This document shows positions 31,112 through 39,929 of a DNA stretch of 64,000 bases, in pieces. The notes under the pieces were generated by a model. It had not been told where the DNA came from, ran no database searches, and saw nothing but the letters and a program-made list of their open reading frames with translations. How positions within the stretch are numbered: position 1 is the stretch's first letter; every line of letters starts with the position of its first letter. The position numbers and the translations under genes are program-made. This DNA comes from Pirellula staleyi DSM 6068 (GTDB lineage: Bacteria; Planctomycetota; Planctomycetia; Pirellulales; Pirellulaceae): assembly GCA_945875845.1 (NCBI GenBank), contig CAMCMB010000009.1, positions 62,001-126,000 on the forward strand, read 5' to 3'.

Positions 31112-32482
31112 CTATTTCTTGCCGAGGTGAATCAGCTTTTTGTTGACGAATTCCAATATGCCAAGATGCGACAGCTCGCGTCCGTAGCCCGAATTCTTGA
31201 TGCCACCAAAGGGCAGTTCAGCTTGTGATTTGGTTGGTTGGTTGATGAACATCATGCCGGTTTCGACTTGCTCGGCGACGCGGCGACCACGCTCCATGTT
31301 TGATGTAAAAACGCTTCCGCCGAGACCGTAAGACGAGTCGTTTGCAAGCTCGATCGCGGCGGCTTCGTCTTTGACGACGTAGATGCTCGCGACCGGACCA
31401 AAAAGTTCTTGGTCATACGTCGGCATGTCCGGCGTGATATCGGTCAAAATTGTTGGGTTGAAGTACGCGCCCTCGCGATCCGGACGATCGCCGCCAAGTA
31501 CGACTGTGGCACCGGCGTCAATCGTTGACTGGACTTGTTTGAGCAACTTGACGGCGGCGTCTTCCGTTGAAAGCGGTGCAAGCGTTGTGTTGTCGTCCAT
31601 GGGATCCCCGAGCCTTAGGGCAGCCATTTGTTTTTTAAAGGCCGCGATAAATTCTTTGGCGACCGGTTCGACCACGATAAAGCGTTTCGATGCAACGCAC
31701 GACTGGCCGGCGTTAACGATGCGACCTTGAACCGCAAGCTTGACGGTTGATTCCAGGTCGGCGTCATCTAAGACGATAAAGGCATCATTGCCGCCGAGTT
31801 CCAGGACACTTCGTTTGAGGTTCTTGCCAGCGATCGAGGCGACGTCAGCACCAGTTGGTTCGCTGCCAGTGAGTGAAACGCCTTGAACGCGTTTATCGGA
31901 CACGATGGCTTCGACCAAATCCGATGAAATAAACAGGTTGGTGTACACGCCCTCGGGCAGACCACTTTCGGCGAATAGCTCTTCGATTGATTTAGCACAT
32001 TGCGGCACGTTACTAGCATGTTTCACCATGACCGTGTTGCCCGCCATGATGTTGGGCGCAGCGAAGCGGACGACTTGGTAGAAGGGGAAGTTCCATGGCA
32101 TCACGCCCAGCAGGACACCCAGTGGTTCAAACCGCAAATACGCGTCGGCGTCTTTGACATCCATCGACCGATCGGCCAAGAATCGTTCGGCACCGTTCGC
32201 GTAATACTCGGCAATGTTGGCGCAGTACTCGATTTCGTATTGGCTTTCGCTGATCCGCTTGCCCATGTCTTGAGTGATCAACCGAGCGTAGGTGTCAGCA
32301 TCCGCTCGGAGCAACTTCGCGAACTTCAAAAGCTTCGTTTTGCGATTCTCAAACGATACCTTGCGCCATGAACGGTAGGCGTCGTGGGCGGACTCGATTG
32401 CCGTCATCACATCGCTTTTCGCCATTGGGCTGAAGATTTCGACAGTTTTGTTCGTTGCTGGATTGATGCTGGCAATTGTCAT
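31112..32482 (-). CDS. NAD(P)+-dependent aldehyde dehydrogenase (succinate-semialdehyde dehydrogenase type)
   Basis: 456 residues from ATG 32482. The ALDH fold is clear: ITQDMGKRISESQYEIEYCA, GVLLGVMPWNFPFYQVVRFAAPNIMAGN with the PWNFP motif, LTGSEPTGADVASIAGKNLKRSVLELGGNDAFIVL with catalytic Glu in LELGG, VNAGQSCVASKRF with catalytic Cys, FGPVASI and MMFINQPTKSQAELPFGGIKNSGYGRE. The ELPFGGIKNSGYGRELS ending and overall length are those of the YneI/SSADH group, shorter than GabD. It oxidises an aldehyde, probably succinate semialdehyde or a related one. It precedes the ene reductase on the same strand by 66 bases. Confidence 0.92.
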   Translation of the reverse strand: MTIASINPATNKTVEIFSPMAKSDVMTAIESAHDAYRSWRKVSFENRKTKLLKFAKLLRADADTYARLITQDMGKRISESQYEIEYCANIAEYYANGAERFLADRSMDVKDADAYLRFEPLGVLLGVMPWNFPFYQVVRFAAPNIMAGNTVMVKHASNVPQCAKSIEELFAESGLPEGVYTNLFISSDLVEAIVSDKRVQGVSLTGSEPTGADVASIAGKNLKRSVLELGGNDAFIVLDDADLESTVKLAVQGRIVNAGQSCVASKRFIVVEPVAKEFIAAFKKQMAALRLGDPMDDNTTLAPLSTEDAAVKLLKQVQSTIDAGATVVLGGDRPDREGAYFNPTILTDITPDMPTYDQELFGPVASIYVVKDEAAAIELANDSSYGLGGSVFTSNMERGRRVAEQVETGMMFINQPTKSQAELPFGGIKNSGYGRELSHLGILEFVNKKLIHLGKK

Positions 32483-32937
32483 GAGACTTTCTCGGATTGA
32501 GGTGTGATGTCGCGGAACACGTCAGGCGTTTGTACCCGTTCCCAGATTTGCGAAAGCCCAAAGGACCGAAATCCTGTTCGACTCCCGCCACATCCCTGTT
32601 ATGCAACTCTTGAGCCAAGACAGGTGTCGGTACGACGATACGTCGTTCTCGCATGCGCAAATGACTCCGATCCGCCACATTGATTGAAAAATAGGCATGC
32701 CGAATTCTTATTGACTCGCATACTTCTTGCCCAAGCCATTGATGGTGCATCAAAAGGTGCCACGGTGGTCAAAGACCAGACAGGCGAAGGCTCAACGATC
32801 GTGGCCCTGACTGGTTTTTTCACCGTTTCCATTTCCATGTCCACGGAGTGGGCTATGAATTCCTGCTCTCTCGTCTTTTGGCGTGCTCAAAGCTTGAGTT
32901 GATTGAGCCGTCTTTCGCGCCCAACGACGCCTGTCGT
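32483..32937. other. Gene-free stretch, nothing recognised
   Basis: 455 bases between the divergent-free minus-strand genes for aldehyde dehydrogenase and antiporter. Frames here are short and show no protein pattern that I recognise; the promoter of the aldehyde dehydrogenase set should lie in its left end. Confidence 0.4.
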
Positions 32938-34230
32938 TTACAGAACGACGTCGTCGACCAGACTCGCATCACCCGTTTGCTGAGCCACCTTGTATCGTAT
33001 TAGTTTACCGATGGTCAGGCCCTGCACGATGAGTGAGAAAACAACGACGATGTAAGTGATGGCAACGATCACTTCACGCTCAGCGACTGCTTTGCCCCCA
33101 ACGATCGCGGGAATGGACAGCGCTAGGGCCACAGAGATACCACCGCGCAATCCGCCCCAAGTCAGAATCGTGATCACGCCGGGTGTGAATGAACGAAACA
33201 ACCCTACCGTTCTCACGGGTAGACTCACGCTGAGAAATCGCGCAAATAATACAGCGGGAATGAGTAACAAGCCTGCTTCGAGATAACGCATGGTGAAAGT
33301 CACGATCAGAATTTCAAGTCCGATCAAGACAAACAGAACTGAGTTCAAAATCTCGTCGATCAACTCCCAAAACGTGTCCAGATGCTCCTGAGTTTTCGTA
33401 CTCATCGCCAACTGACGTCCTTGATTGCCGAGCATCAAGCCGGCGATCACCATGGCGATCGGACCGGACAGGTGCAGTGCCAGAGCAGCGGCATATCCAC
33501 CGGCGGCAACGGCCAGCGAAATCAAAATCTCGGTTTGATAATTGTCGATCCGACGAAGCATTTGAAAAGCAACCGATCCGATGATCCATCCAAAGACGGC
33601 CCCGCCCACGGCCTCTTTCAAGAACAAGCCTCCGATGTGAGTAAGATCGAAATCGTGAGCGCCTGTGGCAATTTCTAAGATGCCCAAGAAAACGACAACA
33701 CCGACTCCGTCATTGAACAGCGATTCACCAGCGATTTTGGTCCCAAACTCTTGCGACGCACCGGCCTGTTTCAAGATCGCCAGCACGGCGATCGGATCGG
33801 TGGGCGAGATGAGGGCACCAAATAATAGACAGTAAATGAACCGCATTTCGATTCCAACCAGATTCAAAATTGTCCAGGTTAGAGTTCCCACGATTGCGGT
33901 TGACAGCACGACACCTACAGTGGCCAACAATCCGATTAGCCATTTTTGTTTTGACAGGTCAATCAAATCAACGTGCAGCGCACCGGCGAATAGCAAGAAG
34001 CCAAGCATCCCTTGCATCAGCGCCTCGCTAAAATCGATCTGAGTGACGATCTGTTCGGCGCGACTCGAAATGATGGGTACGAAATTCCCGACTCCAATCA
34101 GCGCGAGCGAAAACAGAATCGCTAGGACCGTCACACCAATCGTCGTTGGCAACTTCAAGTACAAGTGATTGATAAATGCGAAGAACGCCGCAAGCGTCAC
34201 GAGCGCCGCCGAGAGTTCAAATAGGTCCAT
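32938..34230 (-). CDS. Na+/H+ antiporter, CPA1/NhaP type
   Basis: 430 residues from ATG 34230 with about twelve hydrophobic segments. Conserved CPA1 motifs: [29 protein letters not shown] (the TDP and nearby Asp), [17 protein letters not shown] with the ion-binding ND pair, and [22 protein letters not shown]. It exchanges sodium (or potassium) for protons across the inner membrane, serving pH and salt tolerance. There is no large cytoplasmic C-terminal domain. It appears complete and stands just before copy B of the duplicated module. Confidence 0.93.
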   Translation of the reverse strand: MDLFELSAALVTLAAFFAFINHLYLKLPTTIGVTVLAILFSLALIGVGNFVPIISSRAEQIVTQIDFSEALMQGMLGFLLFAGALHVDLIDLSKQKWLIGLLATVGVVLSTAIVGTLTWTILNLVGIEMRFIYCLLFGALISPTDPIAVLAILKQAGASQEFGTKIAGESLFNDGVGVVVFLGILEIATGAHDFDLTHIGGLFLKEAVGGAVFGWIIGSVAFQMLRRIDNYQTEILISLAVAAGGYAAALALHLSGPIAMVIAGLMLGNQGRQLAMSTKTQEHLDTFWELIDEILNSVLFVLIGLEILIVTFTMRYLEAGLLLIPAVLFARFLSVSLPVRTVGLFRSFTPGVITILTWGGLRGGISVALALSIPAIVGGKAVAEREVIVAITYIVVVFSLIVQGLTIGKLIRYKVAQQTGDASLVDDVVL

Positions 34231-34270
34231 TGCGAGCCACGGTTTCGAGCAAATTGTGCGAGTTTGACTA

Positions 34271-34369
34271 TTACGGTTGACGATATCGTTTTATCGCCTT
34301 GCTGATCCACCAGTTCAGCAGTTCAGCGATTTTCGATACGGCATGTGAAGTAGCTCGAAGTGCGGACAT
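34271..34369 (-). pseudogene. baeRF gene 5' remnant
   Basis: From ATG 34369 the frame reads MSALRATSHAVSKIAELLNW then KAIKRYRQP before a stop, closely like the start of the intact baeRF protein at 25,967 (MSTLQATSHAASKIAELVEQ). Only 32 codons remain. It forms the left end of copy B of the duplicated module, so the duplicated segment began inside the baeRF gene. Confidence 0.8.
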
Positions 34370-34713
34370 AGTGACCTTCTTATCGTTCGATCTAGGGAAT
34401 GCAACGTTTGGCTGGAAGATAGGGAAGTGCAAACGGCATACCGCCGCGCTAGCAAGGAAATCACGGGTTAACTTCCTTGCTTGCGTTGTCACTTGCTTGC
34501 GCGGCGGGCTTGTTTTGCTTGGGTGTTGCGCCGCTTACGTTGCTCGATGGCCGTCCATACCGCGCTGCTAGCGTTCTTTAATGGGCTTGGTTTGCAAGAT
34601 TTCGATTCTTTCCGCGACTGCAACGGACTTTGGCACAGCAATCGCGAGGTGAGTCCTTGGCAGCAGGCCAGATTGTTCTGGCCTCTCAAACGCATCTGTA
34701 AAGGAGAACAATA

Positions 34714-34884
34714 ATGTTGACTTGGGCACTAACGTTTTTGGTAGTGGCGATTATCGCCGCAGTCTTGGGATTCGGTGTTATCGCTGGAACGGCGGCATCC
34801 ATTGCAAAAATACTCTTTTTCGTTTTCTTGGTTCTTTTCGTGATCACCTTGTTTTTTGGCCGACGCGGTTCGACGGCTACCTAG
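34714..34884 (+). CDS. DUF1328 small membrane protein
   Basis: 56 residues from ATG 34714, preceded by AAGGAG. It consists of two membrane helices ([20 protein letters not shown] and [17 protein letters not shown]) and a short basic tail (GRRGSTAT), the full pattern of the DUF1328 (YtjA) family. Function is unknown; members are often stress-induced. It is expressed, if at all, from the long leader shared with the copies at 27,4xx and 55,284. The stop TAG is followed in the same frame by 49 codons of an hpf remnant. Confidence 0.9.
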   Translation: MLTWALTFLVVAIIAAVLGFGVIAGTAASIAKILFFVFLVLFVITLFFGRRGSTAT

Positions 34885-35034
34885 GTCCGGCTTGCAGGCA
34901 TGCGGGTGATCGTGGGGAGCGCAATGGGATCAAGTCTGGAGCAGGCCGTCGATCGTTCTGTTGACAAACTTGAGAAAACTCTCACGCGACCTCTCGGGCG
35001 ATTGAACAAGTCGACAAACCTACCGGAGGATTAA
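34885..35034 (+). pseudogene. hpf 3' remnant, copy B
   Basis: Fifty codons in frame with, and directly after, the DUF1328 stop: VRLAGMRVIVGSAMGSSLEQ, AVDRSVDKLEKTL, PLGRLNKSTNLPED, then TAA. It matches the last half of the intact HPF (18,715-19,065). There is no start codon of its own. Unlike copy A the frame is unbroken, so read-through of the TAG would give a DUF1328-HPF fusion. Confidence 0.8.
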
Positions 35035-35165
35035 ATGCTAACATGTTTTGAAGCACCCGTCAGTGGAATTCGACTTCCTCGGCGATCCGATGGAACCTTG
35101 GCCAGCGTTTGTTGAAGTCATCCAGTGTGATTTGGTGCGCAAGGGTCGACGTCGGCTATGGGTTG

Positions 35166-36644
35166 ATGCGAATGGCGGCGCTGGTCGTTTGTGTTTGCGG
35201 CGCACCGACGTCATCTCTGTTGGCACAGGGACTAGGGGGCGCAACCGACATTCCACAGAGAGTTTCGGCCCCGGGAAAGGAAGACCTCGCACCGGCACCC
35301 GCCAAGGTGGATGTCAAACCTCTTGCACGCGACGAGGAGATCCGCACGCGACTTCAGAGTGTCCTCGATGCCACGGGCTGGTTCAAGGACCCACAGGTCC
35401 GGGTCGAGGAAGGTGTCGTCTTCCTCGAGGGCCGGTCGGCGACCGATGAGCTCAAAAAGTGGGCCGGCGATCTGGCGAGACACACTCAAGATGTCGTCGC
35501 GGTGGCCAACCGGATGGAAGTGCCCGCGCCATCGATTTGGGATTTCGGCCCAGCTTGGAGTGGGCTATTGGTTTTATGGCGAGACTTCATCCGGTCGCTT
35601 CCCTATTTTGCGTTTGGGCTGTTCATCCTGGCACTGTCGGTAGGGGCTGGCATGGTGGCAACGCGTGGGGCGCGGGCGTTCTTTCACCGGAGGGTTCAAG
35701 CGAACCTCCTGCGAAATGTGATCGCGCGGAGTGTCGGCGTACTCGTCTTCTTCATTGGGACTTACGTCGTTCTCAGAGTTTCCGGCCTGACCCAACTGGC
35801 GTTGACGGTGGTCGGCGGCACCGGCCTGATCGGTCTGGCGGTTGGCATTGCATTCCGGGACATCACGGAGAACTTCCTGGCCAGTATTTTCCTCAGCATG
35901 CAGCGGCCATTCGAGACTGGCGACCTAGTCGAGGTTGCCGGCGTGACCGGTTACGTGCAGCAGTTAAACGTCCGAACAACAATCATGATGACCCTCGACG
36001 GCAACCTCGTTCAAATCCCCAACGCTACCGTTTACAAGAGCAACCTTCGCAATTTCACCACCAACGCCAACCGGCGTGAAGACTTCGTCGTCGGAATCGG
36101 TTACGACGATTCGATCAACGAGGCCCAGGAGGTCGCACGGAAGGTGCTTGCGGACCACCCGGCCGTTCTGAACGATCCCGAACCGTCAGTACTAGCGGAT
36201 AGTTTTGGGCGGGCGACCATTAACCTACGGATCTATTTTTGGCTCAACGGCCGAGAATACAGCTGGTTGAAAGTGCGGTCGTCGGTGATACGGTTGGTGA
36301 AACTCGCCTTCCAGAAACACGGCATCTCGATGCCCGATGAGGCCCGAGAGGTCGTCTTTCCACAAGGTATCCCCTTCACCATACCCAGCGGCAAATCGGA
36401 TGAGACGCACGTCGTCGGCCCGGTCAATCGGATCCCTGCCCCACCTCGGCGTGAAGAACTTGCCGCGCCTTCTACGAAAGCGGAAGGCGGACTAGCCAGC
36501 GAAGCGGGCGTCATCAAGGACCAAGCTCGGCAGGTTCAGCCGTTGAACGACGGAGAGAATCTGTTGAAGGTTCCTTCCGGCACTACGCCCGCTGGCGAAA
36601 AGGAGAAGAACCAAGGCGATAACGGAAGTGTGCCCGGCAAATGA
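35166..36644 (+). CDS. BON-domain mechanosensitive ion channel (MscS family)
   Basis: 492 residues from ATG 35166, where a signal-like segment starts (MAALVVCVCGAPTSSLLAQG). A BON domain follows at about residues 55-120 (IRTRLQSVLDATGWFKDPQV, VVFLEGRSATDELKKWAGDL), then four membrane helices, then the MscS pore and beta domain (LTVVGGTGLIGLAVGIAFRDITENFLASIFLSMQRPFETGDLVEV, followed by ATVYKSNLRNFT). The tail is Pro/Ala/Glu-rich. It should release solutes on hypo-osmotic shock; the BON domain may bind periplasmic ligands. Its stop overlaps the start of a DUF2254 remnant. Base use looks more G+C-rich than the flanking antiporter and DUF1328 genes. Confidence 0.92.
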   Translation: MRMAALVVCVCGAPTSSLLAQGLGGATDIPQRVSAPGKEDLAPAPAKVDVKPLARDEEIRTRLQSVLDATGWFKDPQVRVEEGVVFLEGRSATDELKKWAGDLARHTQDVVAVANRMEVPAPSIWDFGPAWSGLLVLWRDFIRSLPYFAFGLFILALSVGAGMVATRGARAFFHRRVQANLLRNVIARSVGVLVFFIGTYVVLRVSGLTQLALTVVGGTGLIGLAVGIAFRDITENFLASIFLSMQRPFETGDLVEVAGVTGYVQQLNVRTTIMMTLDGNLVQIPNATVYKSNLRNFTTNANRREDFVVGIGYDDSINEAQEVARKVLADHPAVLNDPEPSVLADSFGRATINLRIYFWLNGREYSWLKVRSSVIRLVKLAFQKHGISMPDEAREVVFPQGIPFTIPSGKSDETHVVGPVNRIPAPPRREELAAPSTKAEGGLASEAGVIKDQARQVQPLNDGENLLKVPSGTTPAGEKEKNQGDNGSVPGK

Positions 36645-36766
36645 TTACGAAACTTCTGAATTGGTGGCAAGAAACGCGGTCGAGATTCTGGTTCTTACCC
36701 GCGTTGATCGTTGTGGGCGCCGCTTCGAGATCCTGTTTCACGTCGTACTTTGACCCAAACCGCTGA
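36641..36766 (+). pseudogene. DUF2254 protein, N-terminal remnant
   Basis: ATG 36641 overlaps the MscS stop (ATGA). The frame reads MITKLLNWWQETRSRFWFLP then ALIVVGAASRS, matching the start of the complete DUF2254 protein at 21,879 (LWSKLRSSFWFMPSMIVVAS), and then loses the pattern and stops after 41 codons. The remainder of the gene has been deleted. Confidence 0.65.
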
Positions 36767-36897
36767 TGGTGGCGCAGTCGGTCACGCAGGACGACAAGGT
36801 CGTGCAGATTAATCTTCAGCCGAACAACCCCGCGGACACGACACAGCCGACTGGCCGTAAGCAAACTGCTGAGAAGACCGGCACGGAGAAGAAGTAG
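36766..36897 (+). CDS. Small hydrophilic peptide or 3' remnant
   Basis: 43 residues from ATG 36766, overlapping the DUF2254 remnant stop (TGATG). It reads VTQDDKVVQINLQPNNPADT and a Lys/Thr-rich tail. It may be the C-terminal end of the deleted protein in another frame rather than a gene. No family recognised. Confidence 0.25.
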   Translation: MVAQSVTQDDKVVQINLQPNNPADTTQPTGRKQTAEKTGTEKK

Positions 36898-36958
36898 AAC
36901 TGAATTGAAAGGTGAAACCGGAAGCAAAAGGAGCCCCTCTCGGATGTGGCAGACACAA

Positions 36959-36990
36959 CCCGGCCGCCGCGCCTCCGCGCGGCAGCCGGG
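36959..36990. terminator. Strong G+C hairpin, terminator-like
   Basis: CCCGGC then GCCGCGC pair across a CTCC loop with GCGCGGC and GCCGGG, giving 13 base pairs with one C-A mismatch. It lies after the MscS gene block and before the PRC-barrel gene. There is no T-run behind it, so it is either a factor-dependent terminator or an RNA processing stop. Confidence 0.45.
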
Positions 36991-37152
36991 GATTCTTATC
37001 CGGTCAGAACCTATGCGAAAACGCAACACGATTCCCGAGGAGTACGGACACGTCGGCTTTTTTCGTTTTGCAAACGGTCGCAACCTTGAGCTGGATGCGA
37101 GATGACAATTCCTGTCACCTGCATCGTTCAACGCTCTTTAGGGAGAAAAAAT

Positions 37153-38160
37153 ATGTTACGTAGTATGAATGACCTGGATGACTGCGTCATCCAGGCGACC
37201 GACGGCATCATTGGACAGGTGAAAGATTTGTATTTCGACGACCACGCGTGGGTCATCCGCTATCTCGTGGTCGACACTGGCACCTGGCTTTCGAGTCGTA
37301 AGGTGTTGATCTCGCCTATCGCGATCGGCCATCCGAACTGGACAGAAAAGGTACTGCCTGTCTCGATCACGAAAGAGCAGGTGAAGAACAGCCCCGCCAT
37401 TGACACCGACAAGCCGGTATCGAGGCAGAACGAGATGACTTACTCGGGGTATTACGGGTACCCATACTATTGGGGCGGCGCGGGGCTCTGGGGCGGCGGA
37501 GTGTACCCGGGCTCAGGCTACGCTAGCGTTGGCGTTGGCGTTGGTTTGCCGCCCGTCGTTCCGCCGGAAGTGGAGGAAGCCAACGCGTGTGCACAAGCTC
37601 AAGCGGCGGCGCGGCACCAGGATGACGACCCCCACCTGCGCAGTAGCGAAGCGGTAAAGGGCTATCACATCCGAGCGAGCGATGGCGACATCGGCCACGT
37701 ACAGGGCTTGCTCGTCGACGAAGAGACCTGGGCTATTCGTTACATCATCGTGGACACCAGCAACTGGTGGCTTGGCCAACAGGTTCTGATCGCGCCGCGA
37801 TGGATCGAGGGCGTGAGCTGGAGCGATGTTCTCACGGATGACGCAGAAGTCATAGCCCGCCGCCTCCGCACGCTGGGCGGGTGTCATGTCGTTTGCTCGG
37901 TGGCCGTACTTACCCGTTCGCGCCATGAACTCTGCAAAATCTTTAGCGGCTTGCATCAAGTGTTCATCACGCTGCACGGCGTCCAACTGATTCGACTTGC
38001 GAAACTCGTTGGTTCGATCGACGATCGCTCGCTGAACGACTGCAATCCTACTCGTCGATTGCACGTCCGCTCCCGCGTTGCCATCCGCCGTCAAAGCCGG
38101 TTGAGCATCTTGCCCACTCGCTATCGCCATGGTTGCGATGGACAGCAAGGAATTGAGTAA
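37153..38160 (+). CDS. PRC-barrel domain protein, C-terminus replaced at a deletion joint
   Basis: The frame from ATG 37153 (AGGGAG upstream) encodes two PRC-barrel domains: residues about 5-75 (LDDCVIQATDGIIGQVKDLYFDDHAWVIRYLVVDTGTWL) and about 165-230 (VKGYHIRASDGDIGHVQGLLVDEETWAIRYIIVDTSNWWLGQQVLI), joined by a Gly/Tyr/Pro-rich linker (GYYGYPYYWGGAGLWGGG). After WIEGVSWSD, near 37,830, the expected end of the second barrel is missing; the frame runs on for about 110 codons antisense to a CAP-domain gene and stops at 38,160. PRC barrels bind RNA or protein partners; in planctomycetes this two-domain form is of unknown function. Confidence 0.8.
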   Translation: MLRSMNDLDDCVIQATDGIIGQVKDLYFDDHAWVIRYLVVDTGTWLSSRKVLISPIAIGHPNWTEKVLPVSITKEQVKNSPAIDTDKPVSRQNEMTYSGYYGYPYYWGGAGLWGGGVYPGSGYASVGVGVGLPPVVPPEVEEANACAQAQAAARHQDDDPHLRSSEAVKGYHIRASDGDIGHVQGLLVDEETWAIRYIIVDTSNWWLGQQVLIAPRWIEGVSWSDVLTDDAEVIARRLRTLGGCHVVCSVAVLTRSRHELCKIFSGLHQVFITLHGVQLIRLAKLVGSIDDRSLNDCNPTRRLHVRSRVAIRRQSRLSILPTRYRHGCDGQQGIE

Positions 38161-38184
38161 AATATGCGATATGGTCTTGTTCAT
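37513..38184 (-). pseudogene. CAP-domain (SCP/PR1-like) secreted protein, N-terminal part only
   Basis: From ATG 38184 there is a signal peptide (LLNSLLSIATMAIASGQDAQ), then IAVVQRAIVDRTNEFRKSNQLDAV, LMQAAKDFAEFMARTGKYGH and DFCVIRENIA, the first half of a CAP domain with its first conserved His and the start of the ENI motif. Near 37,835 the homology ends and the frame goes on antisense through the PRC-barrel gene to 37,513. About half of the CAP domain is lost. The joint is the same as that truncating the PRC-barrel gene on the other strand. Confidence 0.75.
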
Positions 38185-38302
38185 CTTTGCCTCAGCTTCA
38201 CTTATCGCAAGAAAAACAGGTCGAAGGTTTAGTCAGAAGCAATTAGCGGGCAATTAGCTTGCCATTGCCAGGGCTACGCGGTTAAAGTTAAGCGAAGATG
38301 AT

Positions 38303-39016
38303 TTACATCTCGTTCCAGGTTCGCTGGAAACTGATCGTCTCCAACTCACCCTCGGGGTCGTGAGCGATCGCTTTCATCGCCGGATCAATGAGCTTCTCGA
38401 TCCATTGGCCGAAAAACATTTCTGGATGCCAGTGGCTGTAACGATCGAATGCCAACAGGAACGTTTCTTCAACGATGTCGGCAATCGTAAATCGCGTTCC
38501 GATTTTGGCTTGAATCTGCGGATAACGCTGGACCCACCTGCCAACTCGATCCCGCAAACTTGCTTCGATTGGAAACATCGCCTTGCGGAACTCCGTGTAA
38601 TTGCCCGACTCGACAGCGGCTGCGACTTGCTTGCCATCCATTCGACGATTGGGTTCGACTTCCATCGTCGTACCTGCTGCGATGCGAGCCTGCTCGGGCT
38701 CACCGGACATCGAAGATTTGTAGTGCTCGATTCGGTGAATCATCTTTTGAACGCTCTTTTCGAGACTCGGTTCCCATACCTCACTGACGTCGCCGGTCGC
38801 AAAAGTTTGACCAGGCAGCACGAGTGCTAGCTTGACTTGGTACTCTTCACTGTTGGTGTTGTATCGAAGATTGATGTGCAAGATTTGAGTGGGGAATTCT
38901 CGACCCAGCGGTTGAATTCGATCGACTTCGGCAGCGATGATTTGAGTTTCGGCATCGGTGGGCGTGAAGCCTTCAACATCAAGATCGGTGTCAAAGGTGG
39001 GTTCTGCAAAGGCCAT
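38303..39016 (-). CDS. HPF-like protein with a sigma-region-2-like C-terminal domain
   Basis: 237 residues from ATG 39016 (AAGGAACAAATT upstream). The first half resembles the HPF/S30AE ribosome-binding fold: RIQPLGREFPTQILHINLRYNTNSEEYQVKLALVLPG and EVWEPSLEKSVQKMIHRIEHY. The second half (ASLRDRVGRWVQRYPQIQAK, RFTIADIVEETFLLAFDRYSHWHPEMFFGQWIEKLIDPAMKAI) follows the sigma-70 region 2 pattern. Such a combination would tie ribosome hibernation to transcription, but whether the second part binds RNA polymerase is not known. It stands with dodecin and other stress genes. Assignment of both halves is by eye and moderate. Confidence 0.6.
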   Translation of the reverse strand: MAFAEPTFDTDLDVEGFTPTDAETQIIAAEVDRIQPLGREFPTQILHINLRYNTNSEEYQVKLALVLPGQTFATGDVSEVWEPSLEKSVQKMIHRIEHYKSSMSGEPEQARIAAGTTMEVEPNRRMDGKQVAAAVESGNYTEFRKAMFPIEASLRDRVGRWVQRYPQIQAKIGTRFTIADIVEETFLLAFDRYSHWHPEMFFGQWIEKLIDPAMKAIAHDPEGELETISFQRTWNEM

Positions 39017-39259
39017 AATTTGTTCCTTGTGTATCTCCGGTTGTCCCAACCGGACTCATAGTGAAAAGCAGTGAACGAGTTTGGGACAAACTCGACTACG
39101 ATGTACTCAACAACTTTTTTCTACGGCGACCTCCGCGAGATCGTGATCCTTGTCGACTGTTTTGGGGTAGTGGCATTGGTCGCGTCGCCCGCTGCAATCG
39201 TTGGCCTTGGACAGCGCCCGTTGAGTGTTGTTGATTTACCGGCTGTAAAGGAAAACAAA

Positions 39260-39382
39260 ATGCGCATGATCATTGCCGGAGCCGACAGAAGCACGTTGAC
39301 CAGCCTGGGTGAATACTTTTTGAACAGCGGTCACGAATCGGAGATCTCCCGACTCATTCTTCGACGGAGAAACCGACTTTGA
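39260..39382 (+). pseudogene. Response-regulator receiver domain, N-terminal remnant
   Basis: From ATG 39260 (AAGGAAAAC upstream) 40 codons read MRMIIAGADRSTLTSLGEYF then SGHESEI, like the first strand and helix of a receiver domain, and then stop. The acidic pair expected at GADR is not intact. Its end overlaps the dodecin stop on the other strand by 29 bases. Probably a truncated gene start. Confidence 0.4.
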
Positions 39383-39563
39383 TGGTTACCTGCCAGTGTT
39401 GGACCTTCGTTTCGACGATGTTTCCACGAGTTTCAACCACGTTGAACCAGCTAAGGTTGTTGAGGGTCTTGTGGGCGCATGCAATGGCCTTCTCGATCGC
39501 GTCCTCGATCGAAGCGGTCGAGGTTCCGGTGATTTCGACAAGTTTATAGACGTGATCTTTCAT
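39354..39563 (-). CDS. Dodecin family flavin-storage protein
   Basis: 69 residues. The whole dodecin pattern is present: HVYKLVEITGTSTASIEDAIEKAIACAHKTLNNLSWFNVVETRG, including the flavin-stacking Trp in SWF, and a last strand VQHWQVTIKVGF. Dodecins form dodecamers that bind riboflavin, FMN or CoA and buffer free flavin. It would suit the flavoenzyme-rich island. Complete. Confidence 0.92.
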   Translation of the reverse strand: MKDHVYKLVEITGTSTASIEDAIEKAIACAHKTLNNLSWFNVVETRGNIVETKVQHWQVTIKVGFSVEE

Positions 39564-39593
39564 GTTCGTTTACTACCTTATTAAGCGTTTCTG

Positions 39594-39683
39594 TCAAAAA
39601 AATCCGTGGTGACCGAACGCCCATAAACATTTGGCCTCGATCTCGTCTTTCACCTCTTTGGTGGGTTCGATTGAATCAGCCAT
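39594..39683 (-). CDS. Small peptide (29 residues), doubtful
   Basis: ATG 39683 follows GAGAGAAAACC. The frame reads MADSIEPTKEVKDEIEAKCL and ends FGHHGFF before TGA. The composition is protein-like and the gene lies just before dodecin on the same strand, but no relative is recognised. It may be a remnant. Confidence 0.25.
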   Translation of the reverse strand: MADSIEPTKEVKDEIEAKCLWAFGHHGFF

Positions 39684-39929
39684 AGGTTTTCTCTCTTTGG
39701 GGATCGTGCGATCTGCTCGCCACGGACTTTGCAGACTACTTGTTAGATCTATTTTAAGGATAGGTATATGGTCCAAGCTTGGATATCGCACGATCCTTGA
39801 TTCAAGTCTGGCGGATTCAACCACTGGCGGCATGCAATGCCGACGCTGGCGAGTTTGTGATCGAAGGCACGTCGCATATTTCGATTGCAGGCGATGAAAC
39901 TTCCAAGCCAGGCTGGTGGATGCTGCGTT

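Larger units (their letters stand above)
34289..35034 (+). repeat. Duplicated module, copy B (intact DUF1328)
   Basis: Counterpart of 27,010-27,690. It carries, in order, the baeRF 5' end in reverse, a spacer, the conserved leader (34,520-34,713: TTGCTCGATG, CGCGCTGCTAG, TTGCAAGATTTCGATTCTTTCCG, TTTGGCACAGCAATCGC, GGCCAGAT), the DUF1328 gene and an hpf 3' piece. Copies A and B share both outer limits and the inner DUF1328-hpf joint, so they arose from one another by segmental duplication. Confidence 0.85.
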
